Source of the DNA: Notolepis coatsorum
Lineage: Eukaryota > Chordata > Actinopteri > Aulopiformes > Paralepididae
Direction: 5' to 3'
DNA: 64,000 nt
NCBI GenBank assembly: GCA_963971535.1
Contig: OZ020590.1
Location: forward strand, 155,294,079 to 155,358,078
How positions within the stretch are numbered: the stretch's first letter is position 1; each line of letters starts with the position of its first letter. The position numbers were made by a program, and so were the translations under genes. Below are positions 34,406 to 45,296 of this stretch, piece after piece. The notes beneath the pieces were generated by a model. The model worked only from the letters and a program-made list of their open reading frames with translations. It did no database searches and was not told the DNA's origin.

Positions 34406-34857
34406 TGTGTCTCTGCCCACACCGTGCTGTAATCCCACTGTGGATGGTTGCCCGTAGGTTGTAGGTTAAGCACAGAGCCTCTTCATTCCTCCATGTATTG
34501 TCGCTCCACTGTACTCGCCTCTCCATTCAACCATCGCCACCCATTGTCCCCCGGGAATGTGTGTGACACCCGTGTGTGTGTGCGCCGTGTGTGATGTGTG
34601 TGCGTCTGGGATCGGCCGGGGAGATCCCGTTATGTGTGGAAGGCCCCCCCCCCCCCCCCCCCCCGTTCCAGGAGGGACCACAAAACCCCCTCTTTTCTTC
34701 TGTCTCTCCTCCCTTTCTTTCTCTCTCTCTCTTTCTTTCAAAAGAGACAAACCCCGGCTTAGGACCGACGAGTTTGCTACAACCACAGATTTCCACGTCT
34801 TTCACCGCTAACAGAATCTCTCCTCTCTCTCTCTTTCTTCTTCTCTGCGGGTCTCCC

Positions 34858-34862
34858 TCCCT

Positions 34863-34938
<76 letters not shown>

Positions 34939-35002
34939 TTCTCTCTCTCTCTCTCACTCTCTCTATCTCTCTCTCTCCCTCTCTCTCTCTTTGTCTCCCT
35001 CT
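34858..35002 (+). promoter_or_regulatory. CT microsatellite serving as polypyrimidine tract of the ncam1 last-intron acceptor
   Basis: About 145 bases of nearly pure CT with a few A and G interruptions run directly into TTTGTCTCCCTCTAG, the splice acceptor of the exon at 35005. That the microsatellite serves as the polypyrimidine tract follows from its position; any effect on exon choice is inference. Confidence 0.7.
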
Positions 35003-35004
35003 AG

Positions 35005-35128
35005 TGGTAAGATCGTGACGGAGGATAAAACTAAAGGGGGGGAGACGGAGGTGAAGAACGCCACCGCGGAGGTGAAGACGGTTCCCAACGAGGCTCCGCA
35101 GACAAACGGCAACGAGAGCAAAGCGTAA
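35005..35128 (+). CDS. ncam1: Neural cell adhesion molecule 1, terminal coding exon (40 C-terminal residues)
   Basis: The exon begins after a CTCTAG acceptor at 35003-35004; one base completes a split codon, then 40 codons run to TAA at 35126-35128. The peptide starts GKIVTEDKTKGGE and ends with AEVKTVPNEAPQTNGNESKA. This matches the conserved C-terminus of NCAM1 (in mammals AEVKTVPNDATQTKENESKA), so it is the end of the cytoplasmic tail of the transmembrane 140/180-kDa isoforms, an immunoglobulin-superfamily adhesion receptor of neurons. The reading frame is intact. No upstream ncam1 exon was found in 1-35004, so the preceding intron is long or part is hidden in the gap at 26301. Teleosts have ncam1a and ncam1b; this exon alone does not decide which. 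It is too short to stand out as an ORF. Confidence 0.9.
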
Positions 35129-35399
35129 TCCTCCCCCATCCCCCCCCCGGCTAGCCTGCCGCGGTGTGGAGGAAGAGGAGGAGGGGTGGGAGGGGAGGGG
35201 AAGGGAGGGGCTGTGGGTGGGGACGGGGTGGGGAGGGGGAGGAGGGGGGGGGGCGGTAGGGCACAGTCACATAAACCTCAAAACAACGTCACATGACCCC
35301 ATCCGATGGCAACAACCACACAGATACAGTGCTGTAAAACGTAGGTCTCATTCAAGTGTCTTGTGAGCAGAAGACAATAAGCGCGTGAGACACAGGAGA

Positions 35400-35835
35400 G
35401 TGTCTCCTGGTTCCAAGAGCGAGCGTGTTAACATGTCTTCTGGTCAAAAGACAAACGCGCTAAAATGTCTTCCGGTCAAAAGACGAACGCGCTAAAATGT
35501 CTTCTCAAAAGATGAACGCGCTAAAATGTCTTCTGGTCAAAAGACGAACGCGCTAAAATGTCTTCTCAAAAGACGAACGCCAAAATGTCTTCTGGTCAAA
35601 AGACGAACGCGCTAAAATGTCTTCTCAAAAGACGGACGCGCTAAAATGTCTTCTGGTCAAAAGACGAACGCGCTAAAATGTCTTCTGGTCAAAAGACAAA
35701 CGCGCTAAAATGTCTTCTGGCTAAAAGACGAACACACTCAAATGTCTTCTGGCTAAAAGACAAACACTATAAAATGTATTTTGGTCAAAAGACAAACACA
35801 CTATGAAATGTCTTCTGGCCAAAAGACAAACACGT
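35400..35835. repeat. 32-bp minisatellite in the ncam1 3' UTR, about 14 copies
   Basis: Unit AAAATGTCTTCTGGTCAAAA + GACGAACGCGCT, with shorter variants that lack GGTC. Each unit contains GTCTT...AAGAC, able to form a short hairpin. Terminal units degenerate (AACACACTCA, AACACTATAA). The array starts about 270 bases after the stop codon. Confidence 0.9.
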
Positions 35836-36497
35836 TAGACGCAGGAAAACGTAAGACCTCATTTTCATGCCTTAGCTACTCTCTTTCTTTCTTTCTTCAC
35901 CTCTCTGTCGACGGCATTAGTTTCCTCTCAAGTCTCCTGACTGATGATTATGACCTCATACATCTCAAGCCTCTCCGAAAAACAAACGCGCCACAGATTT
36001 AAAACCGCCAACGTAAATGTCCTGTGGTGTTTTTCTTTTTTTTTTATCCATCTGGTTTGACGTCCGGTGTTTCATGTACTTACTGTACCAAATTGCCCGC
36101 ATTACATCTGGATCACGAGGGCCGCATTATGCAGTCTTGGTGGGGTATGTGGACTTGAAGAGTTATGTTGTGTCGTTGTGTCGTTCTGGCACACTGTGTG
36201 TGTGTGTTTGTCATCAAGCATTTCAAAAGGGAAGTAAAGTTATACGTCATACATTCTCTCACCGATGTGTCCTTACATTTCAAAACACTCCCGGTAAATA
36301 TGATCCGTGGTTGTATACACACAAGCTAGTAAAACTGTTCCCACTGTATTCTCCACCATATTCCTCAGAAGCGCGATGGGTCGTGTCGTGTGTCGTGGCG
36401 CCGTCTGCCGGCCATTTTGCTTATCTTTCCGCAAGTGGCAAGACGATGACATCTGTTGTGTATATATACAGTACAAACAGCCTCTCTAGAGTCATAT

Positions 36498-37080
36498 TGT
36501 AATGACCATGTATGTCTCTAGACTCGCTAGCCCTTGGCTAACGGGTCGGACCCTTTAATTTAATTTGAATTTGACGCCAAATTGGCGTCAGAAGTGGGAT
36601 GGCCCTGGGAAGCGTGTGCGCCCAGAGGCGTGAGGGCGCTGATAGGCTGTAGCGTGCGTGCCCAGAGGCGTGAGGGCACTGATAGGCTGTAGCGTGCGCA
36701 CGCCCAGAGGCGCGAGGGCGCTGATAGGCTGTAGCGTGCACACACAGAGGCGTGAGGGCACTGATAGGCTGTAGCGTGCGCGCCCAGAGGCGTGAGGGCG
36801 CTGATAGGCTGTAGCGTGCGCGCCCAGAGGCGTGAGGGCGCTGATAGGCTGTAGCGTGCGCGCCCAGAGGCGTGAGGGCGCTGATAGGCTGTAGCGTGCG
36901 CGCCCAGAGGCGTGAGGGCGCTGATAGGCTGACGCGTGGGGACACGCTTCCTGAAGGGGGGGGGGGGGGGGTATTGTAACGGTTGCCTGGACTCACTAGC
37001 CCTTGGCTAACTAACGGGTCCCGGTGACCCGGTTAGTGCCGTCGCCTGTGTTCTGGCCGACCCGGGTTCGATTTTGCTAC
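36498..37080 (+). mobile_element. Candidate TRIM-like LTR element in the ncam1 3' UTR
   Basis: Fossil, tentative. Two related short blocks begin TGTAATG (36498) and TGTAACG (36975), and share GACTCGCTAGCCCTTGGCTA with GACTCACTAGCCCTTGGCTA. After the first comes TTGGCGTCAGAAGTGGGAT (36582-36600), which resembles a retrotransposon primer-binding site; before the second lies a pure G run like a polypurine tract. The interior holds only a 40-bp minisatellite and no gag or pol. The second terminal block continues into a tRNA-like stretch. The short length of the shared ends keeps this uncertain. Confidence 0.4.
36610..36935. repeat. 40-bp GC-rich minisatellite, about 8 copies
   Basis: Unit GCGTGCGCGCCCAGAGGCGT + GAGGGCGCTGATAGGCTGTA. 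The minus-strand LSAPSRLWAR repeat ORF is its translation. Confidence 0.95.
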
Positions 37081-37084
37081 AATT

Positions 37085-37290
37085 AACCCTTGCACCGCCC
37101 GCACCACCAAACGGTTAACCCTTTCACCGCGACAATACACACAGAAGGTTAACCCTTTCACTGCCGCACGACAGCCGGGTTAACCCTCTCACTGCCACAC
37201 GACAGAAGGTTAACCCTTTACGCGACCGTCGGTTGTGTGATAGTATAAAGGGTTAACCTTCTGTCGTGTGGCAGTGAAAGGGTTAAGACT
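37085..37290. repeat. GGTTAACCCTTTCAC satellite, direct and inverted units
   Basis: Four to five forward units (GGTTAACCCTTTCACTGCCG + CACGACAGAA type) followed by an inverted unit ending GGCAGTGAAAGGGTTAA, so the locus can fold on itself. Confidence 0.85.
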
Positions 37291-37647
37291 ATAGGTGAAC
37301 CTTTTTTCAACTCAAGAACCACTGACCTAAAGTTACTCCTGCAGTACTGATGCCGTCCAGAGAGGCCTTTCACCTGTTGTATCTTCTGTCACCCCCCCCC
37401 CCGCCCCTCACAAGTAGAACCTTCACCTGTAGTTCACCCTCCTCATCCTCCTTCTCTGTCTGTACTGAGTAAAATATCAAAATGTACCCGTCTATAAGAA
37501 AACGGACCAGACGCTCTAATAATAATATCAGCTGACTTTAGGTAAACCCCCGATGGGGAGGGAGGGAGGGAGGGGTTAGCTTTACTTCCACAGAACAACG
37601 ACACCTTTTACGATGTGCACACATGTAATACCGAACACAATACCCAC

Positions 37648-37908
37648 ACTGTAAGAGAAAAAAAAGCTGCAAGAAAACGGTAAATGTCTGGCATCAATGG
37701 TTGCCAAATACTTACTGTCAAATTACAGTGAAATCAAATACATTTACAGATTGCAACCTTTATTTAATGGTTAAAATATTTTGATAAAAGGTAATTTGCT
37801 GTATTTTTATGGCATTTACACTTAAAGTAGAAAAACAAAGGTAATCTGTGAAATAATACAGTGAATTTCCAGTGAAAAAACATTAATTTTTTACAGTGCA
37901 CGCTATCC
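37648..37908. mobile_element. MITE with CACTGTAA/TTACAGTG ends
   Basis: AT-rich 260-bp element, ends CACTGTAAGAGAAAAAAAA and AATTTTTTACAGTG in inverted orientation. No clean target duplication was found. Confidence 0.55.
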
Positions 37909-38745
37909 CCTAGTCTTAACGTCCTGTCGTAGTCCAGACGTAGTAACGTATACACGGCCCCCCATAACGACGCAACCGGACCGCTCAATTTTGGCTCTGT
38001 CCGCGCACCGTACCTAGCGTTCACATTGCGTATTAGCTTACTGGCGTCGTGCGGGATGTGTCTGCAGCGCGTGGAGGCAAGGCTCTGTCAGTCCACCAGC
38101 GTGCTCTACGCGCCCCCTGTTACTTTGAGACTACGTTAGCGCCTTTATTATGCAGTATTGTCATCACTATATCGACTGCTATGTGATTGTGGGTATGTTT
38201 TTTTTTTTTTTTTTTTTCTCGTTTGTGTTTTAAAATAATGTGCAGAAGAAGTTACTGCAGAAGAAGTTACTGCCTTTTTATTTTAGCTTCTTTTTTTTGT
38301 TTTCTTTCTTTTTTTTCATGTGATTATGTCCGTGGACTAGAGATTAGCGTGTTAGCGTGTTAGCATGCCTGTTTTTCGCCCCCAAGTTATTTCTCTCTTC
38401 ATGCTGTTGTCTCTCTCTCTCTCTTTTTATAGTTTGTTTTTCTCTCTCTCTCTCTCAAATGTTTACACCATTTTAGTCTGTCGCACGGAGAGTGTAGACA
38501 ACAACCACAACCACAACAACAACCACAACCACAACAACAACAACAACAAAGCTAAAGAAGGCACAGCAGAAAGACAACGTTACGTTCAGGGGTCGGGGTC
38601 GGGCCGTTAGGGATAAGGAAACTATCACTCTAAAGATTTTATTTTTTGTTGATAATGTTTTTTATTTTACATTTTGGGGGGGGCAAATATAAAAACACAC
38701 TTTCTTTATATATTTCTCTCTTTCTCTGATACACACACACACACA

Positions 38746-38884
38746 CATACATACATACATACATACATACATACATACATACATACATACATACATACAT
38801 ACATACATACATACATACATACATACATACATACATACATACATACATACATACATACATACATACATACATACATACATACAT
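38746..38884. repeat. (CATA)n microsatellite
   Basis: About 33 tetramers after a short (CA)n run; the Met-Tyr-Val-Cys repeat ORFs are its translation. Confidence 0.97.
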
Positions 38885-39857
38885 CTATCCTCTCCAACAA
38901 GTCTCTTGTTGAGTGCTGTGGACCTGACCTCTACTTGAGGCGTTTCTCTGGGGGGCCTATTGATGACCCCTGAGGGCCTGATCCTCAGTCTGGAGCCCCC
39001 CCCCCCCCCCCCCGCCCGCAGAGAGTCCGATCCACAGAGTAGTAGCTACAAAACACCACTTCCACTGAAGTATATGGTACGAGCTGAGGCAGGATATGAG
39101 TGGTACAGCGTCTCAGTGTCTGTACACACGAATGTACAAACAAAAAGCCCTTAAGAATAACCTTGCAGGCCTGGGATCAGTCCACTTTCAATTCACTAAA
39201 TCCAGGAAGTGGACTGAAAAGGATGTATTATCCAAGTAAACAACAATGGATGTTCTATCATCATCAGCAAGTAGATTGCAGTTTTTGTTTCAATGTGGCT
39301 GAAAGTGAATTGAACCCAACCCTGTAGCCTTGCAACAGTCTTATTTATTTTCTCAGATATCTTAGACTATAGAGTACCTTGGCTGTCACTAACAGCACTA
39401 TGGATTTCCCGATTTGGCTCCTTTCTTTTTCCCGAATTGTTATGGAGAAAATAGCCGTGCTGTTGTTTGTGAAGGCATCACCGTAATGCATTCAAACAAA
39501 CCCAAAACGCAGCGATTTATGAAAAGACAGAAAAAAACACAAAAAGAAATGTTCTTATTTAAGCCATAGTGCACGACTGTGGGTTGAGAAAATGAAGGAA
39601 CATTTTCAAATCTGACTCTTTTCTTTTGTACAGTGTTTAATCCTACTTCTAGACAGCGAGCTTTGTGCACTGTGAATGCGTGATACCCTAGTGTGAATAC
39701 AACGTGTTCTTTGTCATAGAATTGAGAAAAAATATGCCTAGTTTTTTTGATTGTGAAAGATATAGCCGACGATAGTACAGATGACGAAATGTTCCGTGAA
39801 AAAAAGAAAAAGACAGAAAAGGACCCACGGCGACCGACGGCGCGCGGACGTCCGACG

Positions 39858-39860
39858 ACA

Positions 39861-39886
<26 letters not shown>
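39858..39886. repeat. (CAA)n microsatellite
   Basis: About nine CAA triplets within the probable ncam1 3' UTR. Confidence 0.9.
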
Positions 39887-39892
<6 letters not shown>

Positions 39893-41545
39893 ACAATAGA
39901 AAAAGACGGTGCCTTTTGAAATACAGAAACGGTGGCATGTATTATACCGCGCGTCCGCTCGTCGGTCAGGTTTCACACCTAGCTCATACTCGCCTATTTT
40001 TTACTATATTGCACATAGTAACTTTGGAGATGGAAAAAAACAAAGTGCTGGTTTACAAGTGCGGTCGAAACGGGGGGGGGGGGGGTGTCGTTGTCGCCGT
40101 TGCGCACGCGCGGGGGGGGTGGGTGATTTAGCTCCGCCTCCTTAACCGCCTCCGGCATGCCACGTGATTCGACGACTCGACCGACTCGCGCCGCTGTTTC
40201 ACCACGGAAACGATAGAATGTTCCACCCCTAGAGCAGAACCTTCATCACACAGGAAAGTAGAATCTTGACTTGATGACACGTCGCGACTGCGGCTCAGAT
40301 CTCGTCTATTTGACCCTCCAAGCCAAATGAACGTCAGCGATTTATAGTTTAAACCCTTTTCATGTGTACGTTTTATTTTAATTTAAAATCCCTTCAAAAA
40401 TTGGGGGTGGGGGAGGGGCATTTTCTCTTAAGGCGGGAATTCTGCACCTCCATAGGTTTTTTCGATGACCGGTAGCCATTTGTTACATCATCGTTAGAAT
40501 GTTCAGCTCTCAAAGATTCCAAGCCGACGAGGCGAGAGGGATCTCGGCTAACTTTGAGACGGAGGTAGTCGTCATCATCACACATCGTTTTCCTGCCACG
40601 TGCACCAGTTTAACGAAGGCTTTATCTGTCGTATTGATGTGTTGTGTAAACTGACGTCCTCGTCTCCCCCCCAGCATTTCCTTTCAAAAGTACTTCATTC
40701 CTCCACAAGGCTGTAATGTAACCAATGAGAGGAGAGGTTTGTTCGTAAGGCGATCCGCGCTTTCCCGCGTAATAATAATACGCGGACACATTCCACACGA
40801 TGCAATTGAAAAACACACATAGTTTGTTGTCAAATGACAAAGCTGGGGAAATGCTGAGGCTGAGAAGGGAAAATAATTACGCAATTATGTGGGACCAATT
40901 TCCAAGCGAGTTTACACTAAAAAGGTTTTTCGCCAGTTGTTGATGCCACGGTGAAAGTTATTTCAAGAAAGATCTAGGGGGAATCTGTTTGTTTCAAATA
41001 TCTCGACGGCTCAAGGAGCGCACTCAATTCACTTCCTCCTCTTCCTTGAAGTCATCTTTCTGTGAGTGTCATTTTTCTTTTTGATGAAAGCGTCCTGCCG
41101 TTGTACCTTTCTTTCATCTCGTGAAGCACGTCAGACCTTTTCAAGGAAAAAAGGGGAGAAAGTATGCATTTTTGAGTATTCTGAAGCAGTAGAGAGGAAG
41201 GATCCCTCCGTTGGGTGTCAGCCTCTGAAATCTCTCGAAAAGCCGAACGAAAGTCGCGCGACGACCGACAACGTCGAGGCGGACGGGACATTCCGCACTT
41301 CTGTGTCATTCCTATTCAAAATGTCCTCTTCCTGAGGGGCTTCTCTATTGTATACAGATCTATACTAAGTAAAACCATGGTACCACTTCTCTCTCGCTTC
41401 TCTCCCTCTCTCCCCCTTCTCTTTCTCTGTATGTATCTCTCTCTCTCGCTCCACTGTCACAGGTGTAAATACTGACTACTAACTGATAAAGAAAAAGAAA
41501 AAAAAAACATTTTGACTTTTCATTCTGCCAGAAATTCTTGTGTTC

Positions 41546-41551
41546 AATAAA
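41546..41551 (+). terminator. ncam1: Polyadenylation signal AATAAA, probable ncam1 end
   Basis: GTGTTCAATAAAGTTAAAGA is followed about 15-45 bases later by a GT-rich element (GTCGTTGTGTAACTTGTCTT), the canonical two-part polyadenylation context. It is the best such site after the ncam1 stop codon. Cleavage would fall near 41565. Confidence 0.6.
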
Positions 41552-41604
41552 GTTAAAGAAAAATAAGTCGTTGTGTAACTTGTCTTTGTCCTTGACAGCA
41601 CGCT

Positions 41605-41770
41605 CTTAACCCTTTCACTACCACCACACTACCAAAGGGTTAACCCTTTCACTGCGACAATACAGAAGGTTAACCCTTTCACTGTCACATGACATGACAA
41701 TGGGTTAACCCTTTCACAACCACACTACAGAAGGTTAACCCTTTCACTACCACACTACAGACGGTTAATG
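41605..41770. repeat. GGTTAACCCTTTCAC satellite, about 5 direct units
   Basis: Units of about 30-35 bp (AACCCTTTCACTACCACACT + ACAGAAGGTT type) beginning some 35 bases beyond the predicted ncam1 cleavage site. Confidence 0.88.
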
Positions 41771-42044
41771 ACTGTAAATGAAGTCGGATTTGAATAAGTC
41801 AAAGTACATGAGGAGGGGCTGAATGTATACACATACATTTTCCCCATTTTCTATTTTTCTCCCATCCCAATTTCGTATTATCCAATTCTTCCCTCCCCTG
41901 TCTTGAACGTTGCTAGACTATGCCCCCCACTGGTCGGCTGTAGTGAGGACAGAAGCCTTGCATCACGTGTCCCCTCCGGTACACGAGGAGGCAGCCTGTC
42001 GCATCTTTTCACCGCAGCAGCTCGAACCCTCAGTGGCGAGGAGT

Positions 42045-43522
42045 AACTAAATCAAATCAAATCAAATCAAATTTATTTATAAGGCCCGACAACACACGTT
42101 AATGTCCCCATGGGCCGTACAGGTCTTCTTTAAACAAGTCAAGAAGAAAACATAACAATAAGTCAAGAACAGAACAAGAACACCATAAGGTCCAAAAAAT
42201 TTAAGATAAATGCAAATAAATGAAAGAATGCAAGCACTCCCAGACATACCCCACGCGAAGGTAAGGAAAAACTCACTAAAACCTAACAATAGGGGAAAAA
42301 GCTCCACAGGCAGTGTGGAGGAGAGAAACCTTAGAAGGGCCATTCAAGGGGGGATCTCCCTTCTTAGATGTTGGTGATAGTAGTGTTGCAGACGGACAGT
42401 TGGTAAGCATGCACTCATGTGTGTAGTGAAACACAGATGAGTGCATGCAATAGCAACTGAACATTTTGAAAGATTAAAGATAGAGCTAATAGCGATAGCA
42501 AATGAACATTTTGAAAGATTAAAGATAGAGCTGATAGCGGATCTATTTGAGGCACAGGGGCGGCGCAAAGAGGGTCACGTCCTCCCCGTCTTAGTCACGG
42601 GACATTCAACACTCTGGTCATTGCTCAGGGACAGCCGGAGACAGGGAGATAGGGGGCGGCGCAAAGAGGGTCGCGAACTCCCCGACATCATTGCGGGACG
42701 TCCGGCACTCCGGTCACCACTACGAGACCTCCGGAGACAGGGGGGCACGCATAGGGGGTCGCAGCCTCCCGGCCTTCATCACGGGATGTCCGACACTCCG
42801 GTCAGCACTCCAGGACAGCAACTCACAGGGAGACAGGGAGACGGGACAGGCGTTAGACAGCTCATGTGATTGTAGTGGGCGGACATAGCAATAGATACAA
42901 GTGGTAAGCATATATGTGAATGGAGTAGATATATGAAGTAAGCATATTATGTGAATAGAATAGAAGTACTTAACCCAGCAATGAAACCGCGTTGACTGTT
43001 AATCTGTTAACAGTCTGTTAATACTGTTAATCAGTTGACAGGACCACGGACAGACGACGGTAAATAACTGATCCAAGGCCTCGGAGGTGCATGTAGAGCA
43101 GTCACTGCAATCTTGGCCAAGCCCCCGAGGCATCCATCACCTTAGTCAGCGCTAGGAGACGGGCACTCAGAGAGATGGGGGAGGGAAGGGGGGGGGGGGG
43201 GGGGGGGTGGGTAGGGGGGGGGAGAGTTAGAGAGTTCCCATGTTTGTGGTGCTGCAAAAGAGCAGACATGTAGTACCCTGTAGTGCCATGTAGTACCCTG
43301 TAGTACCCTGTAGTGCCATGTAGTACCATGTAGTACCCTGTAGTGCCATGTAGTGCCATGTAGTGCCCTGTAGTACCATGTACTACCCTGTAGTGCCATG
43401 TAGTGCCATGTAGTACCATGTAGTGCCATGTAGTACCATGTAGTACCCTGTAGTGCCATGTAGTACCATGTAGTACCATGTAGTACCCTGTACATTAACT
43501 AAACTAGACAGATTAATCTAAA
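42045..43522 (-). mobile_element. Interspersed repeat inserted in SINE-B, family not named
   Basis: On the + strand it starts with (AAATC)n and CAAATTTATTTATAAGGCCC, the reversed 3' tail of a LINE or SINE-type retroelement, and is flanked by GTAAC on both sides. Inside are a two-copy 45-bp repeat (42455-42540), three degenerate 100-bp repeats with GGCGGCGCAAAGAGGGTC (42555-42840), a G run (43190-43207) and a 10-bp minisatellite (43262-43496). The reading frames are short and unrecognised. Confidence 0.6.
43262..43496. repeat. 10-bp minisatellite (TAGTACCCTG / TAGTGCCATG), about 23 copies
   Basis: Perfect 10-bp spacing with three unit types (TAGTACCCTG, TAGTGCCATG, TAGTACCATG) in irregular order. 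The YMVLHGTTW repeat ORFs on the minus strand are its translation. Confidence 0.95.
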
Positions 43523-43789
43523 GGTAACGCGTGGGAGGCTCACGCTGCCCCCGCTATTTCCTGCTTCCGCCACACCGGTGTCACCAAACCGACCTGTAGG
43601 AGTCGCTGTCCACAATGTCCAATCCCCACCCACCGGCTTTCCCACCCTCTAACACTTGCCAATTGTGTTAGTATGAACGACCGGCCAAGCCGGTAGCAAC
43701 GCCGAGAGCTGGGCTCGAACCCAGCGTCTCCTGCGTTAGTGGCGAGCGCCTTGCCCACTGCGCCAATCAGCTGCCCCAGAGCAACAACT

Positions 43790-44793
43790 TGACTGAACTC
43801 AGCAATAGGCCTGCATGCATCAAAACCCAAGAATACCTCTTCAGGAACAGGAAACTTGTCACTTTGTAATGTTCAATTAATACACATAATGGTGGTCAAA
43901 CTAAAATGAGGAAAACATTTATTTGAGAAAAAATAAGGCCGATTTTATGAGATCCATTGCCAGGGTTCACAAGATTCACGTGCACCGCAGATCAGACCAA
44001 CTGCAGAGAGTCATGATGGGGACTGGTGTTCAGTTCAGTGCACCCACACATAACCCTGTCATCCATAAGTGAGATTAAGCTAAATACTTAACAGCTTTGC
44101 TCATACTAATGTATGGCTATTAATAAAAACTTAGGGGATTTAGCCAAAGCCCTTAAATCACCTACTCCATGATGAATTGGTATAGACTTGGTTGGAAAGC
44201 TTAGAAAATTAGATGAGCTCACTGTCCCACATCGAGTAGCCTTTTGGGACTTTAATGACCAGCTGAGATCATATAGCTGATTATAATCCCATGCGAATCT
44301 GCCATGTTTATCATTTGTAAGGTACAGATTTTAGTGCAAATGACCTACTGTATTTAGTGAAGACAGGTCCCCTGGTAATATTTGAATTCCAATGTGCATT
44401 GCACATCGCAGTGCTTTCAGGCACAAAACTGGCTTCTATTATTTCTTTCCTTGAGGCAGTGCACTCAAGTTATTACAGTCAGCCCTGGGGTTATTTTGAC
44501 ATTATTGTCAAGTCAAGTTCAATATGGCTCCTTGGTCAAGTAACATTCTGTGGAAATGTGCCTTGAAAGAGATCAGGGAGTAATTCTCAATTCCAGAACG
44601 TCCCCAAAAGTCCTGCGTGAATAATAGTCTAGGACTCTAGGTCATGCTGACTCCATTTCGCTCAACCACAAAGCACTCACTCAGAAGGGTTCTGGGTCAC
44701 GTGCCATTTGTATTGGCTGCCATTTCTTATCAACAATAATAATGCCTCGTTCAAGTTTGATTTTCTAATTCCTATTTAGGTTACTGTTATGTG
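43790..44793. other. 1-kb unique, repeat-free stretch; candidate conserved non-coding element
   Basis: This is the longest complex stretch downstream of ncam1. No exon is recognised. At 44260-44298 three motifs cluster: CAGCTG E-box (44260-44265), TAATCCC (44284-44290, OTX/PITX type) and ATGCGAAT (44291-44298, one mismatch from the POU octamer). The last two are directly adjacent. An enhancer role is inference. Confidence 0.4.
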
Positions 44794-44801
44794 TACTTTC
44801 T

Positions 44802-45239
44802 AGTGCTGTCAATCGATTAAAATATTTAACTCGATTAATCGCATGATTGTCCATAGTTAACTCGCGATTAATCGCAAATTAATCGCATTTATTTTTTCTA
44901 CCTTTTTCAAGTTCCAAGTTTTAATACTCTCTTATCAACATGCGAGTCGACAAATGCTTGCTTTATGCAGCTATTTAACACAAAAGGATGCATTGCAAAT
45001 TTGCATCAAATTCAAAACAGAGTGATGCACAAAATAACTTAAAAGAAAATAATAATTTAAAACAATGAATAAAGTGTGCATGAAATAATAGGGGAAAGAA
45101 AACGTTAGGAACTTGTTACATTCACACACACAAGGGCTGATTAATCACACACCCCCTCTCTCCCTCACACACACACTCTCCCATCTCTCTTTCTCTCTTG
45201 CCCCTTCCTCATCTCTCTCACCCCCCTCTCTCTCTATAT

Positions 45240-45296
<57 letters not shown>

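Larger units (their letters stand above)
35129..41570 (+). other. ncam1: Probable ncam1 3' UTR (about 6.4 kb)
   Basis: From the stop codon to just past AATAAA at 41546 no coding exon, promoter or earlier strong polyadenylation context was recognised. NCAM1 mRNAs are known to have long 3' UTRs. The region contains G-rich DNA (35165-35255), a 32-bp minisatellite, a TRIM-like insertion with a 40-bp minisatellite, GGTTAACCC satellite units, a MITE, (CATA)n, (CAA)n, and long unique stretches (35850-36490, 39020-41540). That this is one continuous UTR is inference from position and the polyadenylation signal; an earlier end would leave part of it intergenic. Confidence 0.5.
41835..43775 (-). mobile_element. 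SINE-B copy 3, split by a 1.5-kb insertion
   Basis: The 3' part (41835-42044: A-rich tail side, GGGGACACGTGATGCAAGGC on the minus strand) and the head (43523-43775: B box GGGTTCGAGCCC at 43711-43722 complement) are one element by comparison with the copy at 29030-29478. Both sides of the insert carry GTAAC. Confidence 0.75.

Noticed and set aside
36538-36996. 152-residue ORF with LSAPSRLWAR repeats
   Set aside because: Translation of the 40-bp minisatellite.
43102-43495. Tyr/His/Trp-rich ORFs
   Set aside because: Translation of the 10-bp minisatellite.
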